Shown: positions 47,920-56,757 of the stretch, piece by piece | Layout: each line of letters starts with the position of its first letter | Position numbering within the stretch: the stretch's first letter is position 1 | Source of the DNA: CAVTGO01 sp963734275 | Lineage (GTDB): Bacteria > Actinomycetota > UBA4738 > HRBIN12 | Direction of reading: 5' to 3' | DNA: 64,000 nucleotides | Assembly: GCA_963734275.1 (NCBI GenBank) | Contig: CAVTGO010000016.1 | Span: 37,267-101,266, forward strand | Program-made: the position numbers and the translations under genes | Notes under the pieces: model-generated | Seen by the model: the letters and a program-made list of their open reading frames with translations, nothing else | Databases searched by the model: none | Told to the model about the DNA's origin: nothing

Positions 47920-48897
47920 ATGGCTTCTCGTGCCTCAGCCAGACCCTTCTCAGGCCACATCGCAGTCGGGCTCGCCGTGGCGCTCGCGTTGGCGGTCGCC
48001 GGATGCAGCGATGGGGACGACGATTCGGCCTCTGGTGCGTCGGCGAGGCCGTCGACAACGGCTGCACCGGCTTCGGATCTCGACGGGCGCCTGATGTTCT
48101 CGCGGTTCGACGAGTCAACGCACACCTTTGTCAGCACGCACATCGCCAATGCCGACGGGAGCGATGAGCACGAGATCTCGTTGCCTGGGCCCGAGGGCGG
48201 AGGTCGCTGGTCCCGCGACGGCGCACACATCGCGGTTATGACGCTCGTTGCGGACGAGCGAGTGGGCACCGCGATCGTCGCGCCTGATGGGACTGTGGAG
48301 CGTGTCCTCGACCTGCCGGACGCGACCCTGAACCTCGTATGCGTTGTGTGGTCGCCAGACGATTCCCGTCTCGGCTGCGAGGGTTGGGACGACACCGATC
48401 CTTCGCGCGGCGGCATCTACACGGTCAGCTCCGCAGACGGCAGTGACGTGCAGCGCTTGTCGACCGCCGTCGAAGGGATGGCGGACCTGCCCGGCGATTT
48501 CTCCCCCGACGGCGCCCAGTTCGTCTTCTTGCGGTCGGCGGACGAGGGTGACGGGCAGCTCATGGTCGTCGACGTGGCCGGAGGCGAGCCTCGTGCCCTG
48601 TCGAGTGAACGCTTCGAGGATCCAGGTCGGTTCTCGCCGGACGGGTCGTCGATCCTCACGTCCGCTGGCGGAACGATCGTGGTCCTCGGCATCGACGGTG
48701 TGATCGTGAACGAGGTCGGCGAGAACGGCGCCTTCCTGTTCGGCGCGGTGTGGTCTCCCGACGGCGACTGGATCGCCTTCTCTCGGACGACCTCAGGGTT
48801 CCGGGCCGACATCTTCATCAGCCGCCCCGACGGCGATGAGCGAACGCAGATCACCGACACCCCGGACAACGAAATCGTCGTCGAATGGGGTCGTTGA
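47920..48897 (+). CDS. TolB-like beta-propeller lipoprotein
   Basis: A 325-residue exported protein. The signal peptide ends in the lipobox 'LAVAGC' ('IAVGLAVALALAVAGCSDGD'), followed by an acidic/Ser-rich linker and a WD40-like/TolB propeller with repeated blade motifs: 'GRWSRDGAHIAVMT', 'VVWSPDDSRLGCEGW', 'GDFSPDGAQFVFLRS', 'GRFSPDGSSILTSAG', 'AVWSPDGDWIAFSRT'. It is probably anchored outside the membrane, binding partners through the propeller. The start is uncertain: the ATG at 47920 gives a normal lipoprotein signal, while a GTG at 47905 and TTG at 47908 are in frame. Specific role unknown. Confidence 0.85.
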   Translation: MASRASARPFSGHIAVGLAVALALAVAGCSDGDDDSASGASARPSTTAAPASDLDGRLMFSRFDESTHTFVSTHIANADGSDEHEISLPGPEGGGRWSRDGAHIAVMTLVADERVGTAIVAPDGTVERVLDLPDATLNLVCVVWSPDDSRLGCEGWDDTDPSRGGIYTVSSADGSDVQRLSTAVEGMADLPGDFSPDGAQFVFLRSADEGDGQLMVVDVAGGEPRALSSERFEDPGRFSPDGSSILTSAGGTIVVLGIDGVIVNEVGENGAFLFGAVWSPDGDWIAFSRTTSGFRADIFISRPDGDERTQITDTPDNEIVVEWGR

Positions 48898-49027
48898 GCC
48901 TGTGAGCGGGCGGCCGTCGAGACCACCGATCGAGCCTCGTAGAATGCCGCTCGCGCGGGATGCCGTTTAGCGACGCTCCGGAGAACGGTTGCGCTCCGGA
49001 GCAGGGTGCGTTCGTATCGATTGTGGA

Positions 49028-49606
49028 TCAGGGGGGTTCGGGTGCCTCGCGCCCGGTGATCAGGCCGTACGCGATCTCGAGCTGCTCCGGCTCGTTGTCG
49101 GGGATCGACGGCATCAGGATCCGTTCCCCCAATGCCCAGGCGATGACCTCGGCCCCTTGCTCATATCCCCGGAGCCCCCACGGGTCGTAGGATGCGTTCC
49201 ATCCGGAGAGGTCGCGGAGCTCGAGGAACCGCATCCGACTGGAGGGCGTGAGGTTCTCGTCCATCCAGATGTGGCTCATCTCGTGAAGCAGAGCCCGGCG
49301 AGCCGGCACGTCCACGGTGTCCCTGCACAGATCGACCCGGCCGCCCAGCGCGTATCCGAGGTTCCCGCGGCAGCTCGACAGGTCCTTGTGGAAGTGGACC
49401 TCCACCTGGGGAACTCCCAGCTCGGAGGCCTCGAACCGGTTGGCGGCCCACCGAGCCATCTGGACCTGCTCGGCATCCGCCTCGTAGACCACGAATCCGG
49501 GGCGGATCGGAAGGCCCTGGCTGGCCTGGACCGACCCGATCCGCCAACCGGACGTGATCGCCAGGAGGAGGGCGATCCCGGATCCGAGGCGGGTGACCCT
49601 GCGCAT
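49028..49606 (-). CDS. Secreted HExxH zinc-metallopeptidase-like protein
   Basis: A 192-residue protein with a signal peptide ('VTRLGSGIALLLAITSGWRI'). The mature part contains 'VEVHFHKDLSSCRGNLGYAL' and 'GGRVDLCRDTVDVPARRALL', then the zinc motif 'HEMSHIWMDENLTPSSRMRF' and, about 45 residues later, 'GYEQGAEVIAWALGERILMP', whose Glu could be a third ligand. Size and motif spacing suggest a small gluzincin-like or degenerate peptidase; two cysteines may form a disulfide. It is divergent from the giant BTAD-kinase gene with 275 bases between, so a shared regulatory region is possible. Confidence 0.78.
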   Translation of the reverse strand: MRRVTRLGSGIALLLAITSGWRIGSVQASQGLPIRPGFVVYEADAEQVQMARWAANRFEASELGVPQVEVHFHKDLSSCRGNLGYALGGRVDLCRDTVDVPARRALLHEMSHIWMDENLTPSSRMRFLELRDLSGWNASYDPWGLRGYEQGAEVIAWALGERILMPSIPDNEPEQLEIAYGLITGREAPEPP

Positions 49607-49881
49607 GAGGGCACGGTGCGACCAGCCCCTTGAGACAGCAGTGCAGGGGCCTGGACGATCGCGTGCAGGCCATCGCCGGCGAGCCGTCGACCCGATGGTG
49701 TCACCGCTCGGTGCGCGAGGCGCCGAAACCGCTGGTCAGGGTCCATGGATCCGCGACGCCCGTTCTTCGTTGCACGCGGATTGCACGGGGACCCCGGCAG
49801 GGTCTGCCCGTGATGAAAGCAGAGGATCTCCCGGGCCGGGTGAGCCTTCCCAGGCGGAAACGCGAAGGGTACGGTCACCGG

Positions 49882-52800
49882 ATGCAGTTCAAGGTGCTCG
49901 GTCCCCTCGAGGTCAAGGGAGAGCACGGCCCACTCGCCCTCGGCGGGCCCAAGCAGCGTGCGGTTCTGGCCCACCTCATCGTTCGAGCCAACCAGGTGAT
50001 GCCCACGGACCTCCTCGTCGACCACGTCTGGGGAGAGGAGCCGCCCGACGCGGTTCGAAACACGCTGCAGACGTACGTGTCTCGCCTGCGGAAGCTGCTC
50101 GGACCCGATCGGCTCGAAAGTCGCGTGCCCGGCTACGTGCTCCACCTCGCGGCGGACGAGCTGGATGCCACTCGTTTCGAGCTCCTGCTTCGTGAGGCGC
50201 GGGCCGCCGACGGTCAGTCCGAACGCGCGGCCGGGCTCTTGCGCGAGGCGCTTGGCCTGTGGGCCGGGCCGGCGTTCGCCGACCTGGCCGCCGAGGAGTC
50301 GCTCGCGGGGGAGATCGCGCGCCTCGAGGAGCTTCGTCTCCAAGCTCTCGAGGAGCGACTCGCGGCGGATCTGGACTCCGGGCGAGGCGGCGAGGTGATC
50401 GGCGAGCTCGAGTCGCTCACCCGCGAACAGCCTCTGCGCGAGCACCTGTGGGCGAGCCTCATGCTCGCGCTCTATCGAGTCGGACGGCAGGCCGACGCGC
50501 TCGCCGCCTTCCAGCGCGCTCGAGAGATCCTCGCCGACGAGTTGGGCGTCGACCCGTCGCCCGATCTGCAGCGCCTGCAGGAACGGGTCCTCCGGCAGGA
50601 CCCGGAGCTGGAGCTCAAGGGCGAGCCGCTCCGCGGCTACCGGTTGCTCGACAAGCTCGGCGAGGGCGCCTTCGGCTCCGTGTACCGCGCGATCCAGCCG
50701 CAGGTCGAGCGCGAGGTAGCGATCAAGTCGATCCACGCGGAGCTCGCGAACCAGCCCGACTTCGTGCGCCGGTTCGAGCGCGAGGCGCAGCTCGTCGCGC
50801 GCCTCGAGCATCCGCACATCGTGCCGCTGTACGACTACTGGCGCGAGCCGGACGCCGCCTACCTGATCATGCGGTACCTGCGCGGCGGGAGCCTCGACGA
50901 CCTGCTCGACGCGGGGCCGCTCGAGCTCGAGCCCGCCGCCAAGATCCTCGACCAGGTCGGTGCGGCGCTCGCCGCGGCGCACCAGCAGGGCGTGGTGCAT
51001 CGCGACGTCAAACCGGGCAACGTTCTGTTGGACGACGAGGGCAACGCGTACCTGTCGGACTTCGGCATCGCGCTCGAGACGGGCGCCCCCGAGCAGACCG
51101 CCGGGACGATGATCCGCGGGACGCCCGCATACCTCTCACCCGAGCAGATCAGGTTGGAACAGACGACGCCGCGCTCGGACGTCTATTCGCTGGGCGTCGT
51201 GCTGTTCGAGATGCTGACGGGTACCCACCCCTTCCCCGACACCTCGCTCAACGTCCTCCTCGACCAGCACCTGCACCACCCGATCCCCTCGGTCCGGGAC
51301 AAGCGACCGGCCGTTCCCCCCACGGTCGACGCCGCGATCGCGCGGGCCACGGCGAAGGATCCTGAGGCGCGGTTCGCCGATGTCCTCGAGCTCTGCGCCG
51401 CCTTCCGAGACGCGATCGGTGGCAAGGGCCGACCGGTCGCGGTCGCTCGCGGAGAGCTGCGGAACCCCTACAAGGGACTGAGAGCGTTCCACGAGCCCGA
51501 CAGCGCGGACTTCTTCGGACGCGAGCTGCTCACGCGGCGGCTGGTCGAGCGGCTCGCCGAGAACGGCGCGGCCCGGTTCCTGTGTGTCGTTGGACCGTCG
51601 GGGTCTGGGAAGTCTTCCGTCGTGAGAGCCGGGCTCGTGCCGGCGATCCGACGTGGGGTGATCCCCGGTTCGGATCGGTGGTACGTCGTCGACCTGATCC
51701 CGGGCGCCCATCCGTTACGGGAGCTCGAAACAGCGCTCCTCAGCGTCAGCGTGGACCCGCCCCCGTTCCTGCTCGACGAGCTCGAGCGCGACGAGCTCGG
51801 CCTGACCCGCGTTGTGGACCGGCTGCTGCCCGACCCCGACGCAGAGCTGCTCATCGTGCTCGACCAGCTCGAGGAGCTCTTCACGATGGTCGAAAGCGAT
51901 GCCGAACGCGCGCACCTGTTGGAGAGCATCCGAGCGGCGACCGCCGACCCGAAGTCCCGCCTCCGCGTCGTCGCGACGCTCCGCGCCGACTTCTTCGACC
52001 AGCCGTTGTCGGTTCGAGGGTTCGGCGACCTGCTTGCATCCCGGCACGAGGCGGTCACCCCGATGTCGCCGGAGGAGCTCGAGCGCGCGATCGTCGGCCC
52101 GGCCGAGCGCGTCGGTCTGGACGTCGAGCCGGGGCTCGTGGCCGCGATGGTCGCCGACGTGATCGACCGGCCCGGGGCGCTGCCGCTCCTCCAGTACGCG
52201 CTCACCGAGCTGGCCAGCCGCGAGGACGTCGCCGCGCTCACGCTGAACGCCTACCGGAAGATCGGGGGCGTCACCGGCGCCCTCGCGCGCCGCGCCGAGC
52301 ACCTGTACGACGCGCTGGACCAGGGCGGGCGAGTTGCGTGCCGCCAGCTGTTCCTGCGGCTCGTGACCCTCGGCGAGGGCACGGAGGACACCCGACGCCG
52401 CGTCCGCCGCTCGGAGCTTCCACACCTCGACGGCGGGGCGATGGACGCCGTGATCGACGCCTTCGGGCGGCACCGCTTGCTCTCGTTCGATCGCGATCCT
52501 TCAACCAGGGAACCGACGATCGAGATCGCGCACGAGGCCCTCCTGCATGCGTGGGCGCGCCTCCGTGGCTGGATCGACGAGGGCCGCGAGGAACTGCGGA
52601 TCCGCAACGGGCTCGCTGCCTCCGCCGCCGAATGGCTCACGAACGAGCGGGACGAGAGCTTCCTCCTTCGTGGTGCCCGACTCGAGAGCGTGGCGACCTG
52701 GTCGGAGACGACCACGATCGCCTTGTCGACCGACGATCGCGCGTACCTCGCCGACAGTGTCCGGGCGCGAGACGTCCAGCGGGCCGAGGAGGAGCAGCGG

Positions 52801-55422
52801 GTCGCCCGTGAGCGCGCGCTCGAACACCGATCCGTCGTCCGGATGCGAGGGCTGGTCGCGGTGCTCGTGGCGGCGGCGCTCGTCGCCGCCACCCTGACGG
52901 CGATCGCGGCTGGTCAGCGGGGTCGAGCCGAGCGTGGGGAGCGCATCGCGACGGCGCGCGAGCTCGCGTCGGCAGCAACCGCGAACCTCGAGGTCGATCC
53001 CCAGCGGAGCATCCTCCTCGCCCTGGCGGCTGTGGACACGACCAGGCAGGACGGGACCGTCCTCCGGGAAGCCGAGGAGGCGCTGCACCGGGCGGTGGCC
53101 TCCGATCGAGAGATCCTGACGCTGCAGACGAACGGCTGGATGGCGACCAGCCCCGATGGCCACCTGATCGCCACTGGAGGGATCGACGAGAGCACTCCAG
53201 GGAACGACGTGTTCGTCTGGGACGCACGCACGGGCGACCGACTGCAGACACTGACGACGTCCCTCGAGACGACGGAACTCGGCTTCAGCCCTGATGGACG
53301 CCGTCTCATCGCGCTGGCGACGGGGGCCGAGTCGATCGTGTACCGATGGGACACGCGCTCCTGGCAGGAGCTGCGCAGGCTGAACGTGGGCCGCGAGGTC
53401 CCGTACCCCGCGACCATGGCGTTCAGCCCGGACGGCCGCCTACTGGCGGTGACCGGCGCCGACGGGATCGTCTCGATCCTTGATGCCGAGACCGGCCGCG
53501 TCGTGCAGGAGCTGCGAGCGCCGCGATCGGGATTCCTCGGCGTCACGTTCAGCCGCGACAGTGCGCGCGTCGCCGCGGCACCGAACTTCGGTGGGAACGT
53601 GATCCCCGTCTGGGATGTCCGGACCGGGCGAAGAGTGATGGAGCTTGGCGGTGGTGACTTCAGCGTCGCGTACAGCCCCGACGGGAGTCGTATCGCGGCC
53701 GGAAGTGCCGGGGGAACGCCGAAGGTCTACGACGCCCAGACCGGGGACGAACTGCTCACCCTCCAGGGGCATACGGGTTTTGTCTGGGGGGTGCAGTTCA
53801 GCCTGGACGGACAGGTGCTGGCCACAGCGGGGGACGACGGCACCGCCAGGGTCTGGGACGCACACACCGGAGCGCAATTGCTCGTCCTCCACGGTCATGC
53901 CGGGACGGTCTTCGGGCTGCGCTTCAGCCCCGACGGCCGCCGTCTCGTCACGGCCGGGGGCGACAGCACGGTGCGGGTATGGGACATCTCGCCATCGGGC
54001 AGCCGCGAGCTCGTGACGATGGAAGATCCTTTGGGTCTCCAGGCCGTCTCGTACAGCCCCGACGGCTCCCGCCTGTTGGCGGTGAGCGGCTGGGGCGCCG
54101 ACCGCCTATGGGATGCTTCGACCGGGAACCTCATCGCAAGCGCGTGGTCGGATTCGGGGGACGCGGCGTTCAGCCCCGATGGAGAGCGTTTCGTCACGGC
54201 TGGTACGCCAACCCTCCGGGACGCGTCGTCGGGCGAGGACGTGCGCGCGATGGACATCCGCGACGGCGATTACTACACGAACGTCGCGTACAGCCCCGAT
54301 GGAACGCTGATCGCCGGCGGACTCGCGGACAACAGCCCCGGAACAGGGACCGTGACCGTGTGGAACGCGGCCACGGGAGCCCGCGTGCGAACGCTGGGCG
54401 AAGCTGCCGGGAAGATCGATTCGCTGAACGACGTTGCCTTCAGCCCGGATGGGTCCCTCCTCGCGGGGATCGCTCAAAGTGCAGAGGTTCACGTATGGAA
54501 CGTCTCCTCGGGCCAGGAGCTCCTGAGCTTCCAGGGGCAGACTGAGTCGGGGCACGCCGCCGCCTTCAGCCCGGACGGATCCCTCCTCGCGACGTCGGGT
54601 GCCGATGGGGCGGCGCTCTGGAGGATCCCGTCCGGGGAACTGGCCGCGAGGCTCACCGGACATGCGGGCAACATCCTCGGCGTCGCATTCAGTCCGGACG
54701 GGAAGCACCTCGCCACGGCGAACCAGGACCACACGGCGAGCATCTGGGACGTCGCGACAGGGAGGGAGCTCCTCACGCTGTTCGGTTCCACGGGCAGCCT
54801 CAACGGCGTGGCCTTCAGCCCGGACGGCACGGAACTCGCCACGTCGAGCGACGACGGCACGCTGCGCGTCCTGGCCCTGCAAGTCGAGGATCTCGTCAAG
54901 CTGGCCCGAGCCCACCTCAGCGAGGGGTTCAGCGAGGCGGAGTGTCGCCAGTACCTGCACCTCGACGCGTGCCCCGACTCGATGGGTATCGCGAGCCCTC
55001 TCGTCGGCGACGCGGACGTCGAGCCCCACCCGGACGACGGCGGTCCCGAGGGTGCCTTCCGCGTCACGATCGTCCCCGCCGACCTGAGCGGCCCTTTCAC
55101 CAAGGAAGACATCCACTGGAACATCGGTGATCGGACGCTCTCGATGTTCGACGGCACCTGGCGACTTCACCAACAGATGCCCGACGGGGAGACGTGGGAC
55201 ACGTCGGGGACGTACGCGGTGTCGGGCGATCGGATCACGTTCACGGATCTGCAGGACCCCGGCTGCTTCGGTCTCCAACATTCCGCCCGATGGTCGTTGA
55301 GCGGAGCAACCCTGACGATGACCGACGTGGACACGCTCGCTGTGCCCTGCGGTGATCGAGCGTTCTTCGAGGCGCTGCTGGAGGGGATCTTCGGATCCCA
55401 CGGCTGGAGCCGGGTCGTCTAG
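49882..55422 (+). CDS. Giant BTAD/SARP regulator-Ser/Thr kinase-nSTAND NTPase-TM-WD40 protein
   Basis: An intact 1846-residue multidomain protein. OmpR-like winged helix (about 1-90, 'KQRAVLAHLIVRANQVMPTD'); BTAD (95-240); PknB-like kinase (251-510) with Lys282 ('VAIKSIHAEL'), Asp375 ('HRDVKPGN') and 'SDFGIAL' (Asp393); nSTAND ATPase starting 'NPYKGLRAFHEPDSADFFGR', Walker A 'GPSGSGKSSVV' (571-581) and Walker B 'LLIVLDQLEEL' (Asp661); one TM helix (about 990-1012); a dozen or more WD40 blades with 'FSPDG' (about 1077-1667); and a lipocalin-like C-terminal domain (about 1703-1846). The kinase and DNA-binding parts face the cytoplasm, the propeller the exterior. Start ATG at 49882 chosen by alignment with the copy at 35066. 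Signals and targets unknown. Confidence 0.92.
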   Translation: MQFKVLGPLEVKGEHGPLALGGPKQRAVLAHLIVRANQVMPTDLLVDHVWGEEPPDAVRNTLQTYVSRLRKLLGPDRLESRVPGYVLHLAADELDATRFELLLREARAADGQSERAAGLLREALGLWAGPAFADLAAEESLAGEIARLEELRLQALEERLAADLDSGRGGEVIGELESLTREQPLREHLWASLMLALYRVGRQADALAAFQRAREILADELGVDPSPDLQRLQERVLRQDPELELKGEPLRGYRLLDKLGEGAFGSVYRAIQPQVEREVAIKSIHAELANQPDFVRRFEREAQLVARLEHPHIVPLYDYWREPDAAYLIMRYLRGGSLDDLLDAGPLELEPAAKILDQVGAALAAAHQQGVVHRDVKPGNVLLDDEGNAYLSDFGIALETGAPEQTAGTMIRGTPAYLSPEQIRLEQTTPRSDVYSLGVVLFEMLTGTHPFPDTSLNVLLDQHLHHPIPSVRDKRPAVPPTVDAAIARATAKDPEARFADVLELCAAFRDAIGGKGRPVAVARGELRNPYKGLRAFHEPDSADFFGRELLTRRLVERLAENGAARFLCVVGPSGSGKSSVVRAGLVPAIRRGVIPGSDRWYVVDLIPGAHPLRELETALLSVSVDPPPFLLDELERDELGLTRVVDRLLPDPDAELLIVLDQLEELFTMVESDAERAHLLESIRAATADPKSRLRVVATLRADFFDQPLSVRGFGDLLASRHEAVTPMSPEELERAIVGPAERVGLDVEPGLVAAMVADVIDRPGALPLLQYALTELASREDVAALTLNAYRKIGGVTGALARRAEHLYDALDQGGRVACRQLFLRLVTLGEGTEDTRRRVRRSELPHLDGGAMDAVIDAFGRHRLLSFDRDPSTREPTIEIAHEALLHAWARLRGWIDEGREELRIRNGLAASAAEWLTNERDESFLLRGARLESVATWSETTTIALSTDDRAYLADSVRARDVQRAEEEQRVARERALEHRSVVRMRGLVAVLVAAALVAATLTAIAAGQRGRAERGERIATARELASAATANLEVDPQRSILLALAAVDTTRQDGTVLREAEEALHRAVASDREILTLQTNGWMATSPDGHLIATGGIDESTPGNDVFVWDARTGDRLQTLTTSLETTELGFSPDGRRLIALATGAESIVYRWDTRSWQELRRLNVGREVPYPATMAFSPDGRLLAVTGADGIVSILDAETGRVVQELRAPRSGFLGVTFSRDSARVAAAPNFGGNVIPVWDVRTGRRVMELGGGDFSVAYSPDGSRIAAGSAGGTPKVYDAQTGDELLTLQGHTGFVWGVQFSLDGQVLATAGDDGTARVWDAHTGAQLLVLHGHAGTVFGLRFSPDGRRLVTAGGDSTVRVWDISPSGSRELVTMEDPLGLQAVSYSPDGSRLLAVSGWGADRLWDASTGNLIASAWSDSGDAAFSPDGERFVTAGTPTLRDASSGEDVRAMDIRDGDYYTNVAYSPDGTLIAGGLADNSPGTGTVTVWNAATGARVRTLGEAAGKIDSLNDVAFSPDGSLLAGIAQSAEVHVWNVSSGQELLSFQGQTESGHAAAFSPDGSLLATSGADGAALWRIPSGELAARLTGHAGNILGVAFSPDGKHLATANQDHTASIWDVATGRELLTLFGSTGSLNGVAFSPDGTELATSSDDGTLRVLALQVEDLVKLARAHLSEGFSEAECRQYLHLDACPDSMGIASPLVGDADVEPHPDDGGPEGAFRVTIVPADLSGPFTKEDIHWNIGDRTLSMFDGTWRLHQQMPDGETWDTSGTYAVSGDRITFTDLQDPGCFGLQHSARWSLSGATLTMTDVDTLAVPCGDRAFFEALLEGIFGSHGWSRVV

Positions 55423-55481
55423 CAGACTGGTACAGATCGAGAGGGTCGAGACGTCATCGGCGAAGGTGTAGCGTCCGCCGC

Positions 55482-55575
55482 GTGACGCGCTTCGTCGTCG
55501 ACTGCGAGACGCTGCTCCGGATCGCCGCTGGCGAGACCAAGGTCGCCGCCGAACACAAGCTCGTTGCGCCGAGGA
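55482..55575 (+). pseudogene. 5' fragment of a PIN-domain (VapC-like) toxin gene
   Basis: From GTG at 55482: 'VTRFVVDCETLLRIAAGETK' then 'VAAEHKLVAPRN', the N-terminal strand and first catalytic Asp (FVVD) of PIN-domain RNases. The frame loses all PIN similarity exactly where repeat copy R3 begins; the remaining three quarters of the gene is absent. This shows the repeat sits at a breakpoint. Confidence 0.7.
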
Positions 55576-55600
55576 ACGTCGTCCGCGGATCGAGAAGGTG
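55571..55600 (+). repeat. Dispersed direct repeat, copy R3
   Basis: GAGGAACG followed by TCGTCCGCGGATCGAGAAGG and TGGTGG. It begins at the truncation point of the PIN fragment. The next 240 bases up to 55843 hold no supported gene. Confidence 0.75.
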
Positions 55601-55843
55601 GTGGACCGTCTGTTTACAGGGGGAGGAGGCGGTCCTCCGCGTGATGGGTTAGGAGATAGGGCCCTCCGAAACGGCATCCCTGCGCGAGAAAGCAACGGCA
55701 TGTCGGGGGACCGTGACCGGGGTGACGCGCCCATCCCCCCGCTGACTCGGGCGAAGGCCAGGCTCGCGCGCACGGCGACGCCCACGAGCTCGTTCAGCGT
55801 GCCGGTGCCGGCGTAGAGTGTTCTCGGTCGATCGGAGGCTCTC

Positions 55844-56413
55844 ATGGGTTCAGGGCCGGTGAAGCCCAGGTTCTTGAGGCTCGGCGCCGTCGTCATCGTC
55901 CTCGTTGTGGCCGCTGTCGGGGGCCTCGCCGTTTTGCGAGTGATCCGCGGCGATCTGCCGTCGGAGGCCGAGAAGGCCGAACAGATCGGGCGCCTCAAGG
56001 CCACGGTCCTGCCCGTCCTCGAGGACCTGAAGGTCGAGTACTTCATGGACGCGGCCGGGTGCGCCATCCTCACCTACCCGCGCGGCGATTTCTTCGACGG
56101 AGACCCCGAGGACTGCGGTGGCTTCAATGACCGCGCTGTCCAGTTCGACGACGTTGCGCGCGCCGACCACCATCTGATCAAGGCCGCCCTGGCGGCGTCC
56201 GGGACCCCCATCGAGCGGGTCGGTGGCACGTTCTTGAGTGATGGCCGCGTCAGCTGGGCCTTTTTCATGTCCACCCACGGCGCGCCCTTCGCGACGTCGT
56301 GGTCGCTGGAGTACGACCCCGAGGGCACGCGCTCGCCGGGGCCTGCGGGAATCGTGACGCTCACGCCGGTCGAGGGCGAGCAGGACTGGTGGTTCGCCTG
56401 CTGCGCGGACTGA
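55844..56413 (+). CDS. Membrane-anchored extracytoplasmic protein of unknown function
   Basis: A 189-residue protein with one N-terminal TM segment ('LGAVVIVLVVAAVGGLAVLR') and an exported domain: 'LPVLEDLKVEYFMDAAGCAI', 'TYPRGDFFDGDPEDCGGFND', 'WAFFMSTHGAPFATSWSLEY', 'WWFACCAD' at the end. Four cysteines in the ectodomain suggest disulfides. ATG at 55844 is the likely start; an in-frame ATG further downstream would remove the TM. It lies between repeats R3 and R4 as a single-gene segment. No family recognised. Confidence 0.72.
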   Translation: MGSGPVKPRFLRLGAVVIVLVVAAVGGLAVLRVIRGDLPSEAEKAEQIGRLKATVLPVLEDLKVEYFMDAAGCAILTYPRGDFFDGDPEDCGGFNDRAVQFDDVARADHHLIKAALAASGTPIERVGGTFLSDGRVSWAFFMSTHGAPFATSWSLEYDPEGTRSPGPAGIVTLTPVEGEQDWWFACCAD

Positions 56414-56452
56414 CGATCGGAGCCGTCGTGCAGGGTAACAATCCGCACTGAC

Positions 56453-56578
56453 AACCCGAACTCAACGAGTTCATCAGGACGCGTGGCTACGCCGTCGGAC
56501 TGTCGGCGGCTATGTACGTTCTTGAAACGTCACCGGTTCACGCGGCCATCCGCGATGTGGTGAGGCGCCTAGAGTAGG
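56453..56578 (+). pseudogene. 3' gene scrap
   Basis: The frame 'PELNEFIRTRGYAVGLSAAM' then 'YVLETSPVHAAIRDVVRRLE' and a TAG reads like a protein C-terminus but has an in-frame TGA immediately upstream and no start. It lies about 70 bases before repeat R4. Origin not identified. Confidence 0.4.
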
Positions 56579-56648
56579 TCGGGGTTGAAAGCGTCACCGG
56601 GTGACTCGGCAAGGGACAGGTGCCGCGTTGTGAGTGCGCTGCTCCTAA

Positions 56649-56690
56649 GGTCTACGCCAAAGGAACATTGTCCGCGGATCGAGATGTTGA
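56649..56690 (+). repeat. Dispersed direct repeat, copy R4
   Basis: GGTCTACGCCAAAGGAAC, then ATTGTCCGCGGATCGAGATG. It lies about 70 bases beyond the 3' end of the minus-strand NTF2-like gene. Together with downstream sequence it is duplicated at 47537-47778. Confidence 0.78.
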
Positions 56691-56757
56691 GACGTCCGCT
56701 TTGCGGGGGATGACGGCACGTGTGTTGGATGCGGCCGCGACTGTCGTCCCGTCGCTT

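Noticed and set aside
49630..49881. Upstream extension of the giant kinase frame (84 extra codons)
   Set aside because: The paralogue aligns only from 'MxFxVLGPLEV', and the extension overlaps the signal-peptide region of the divergent gene.
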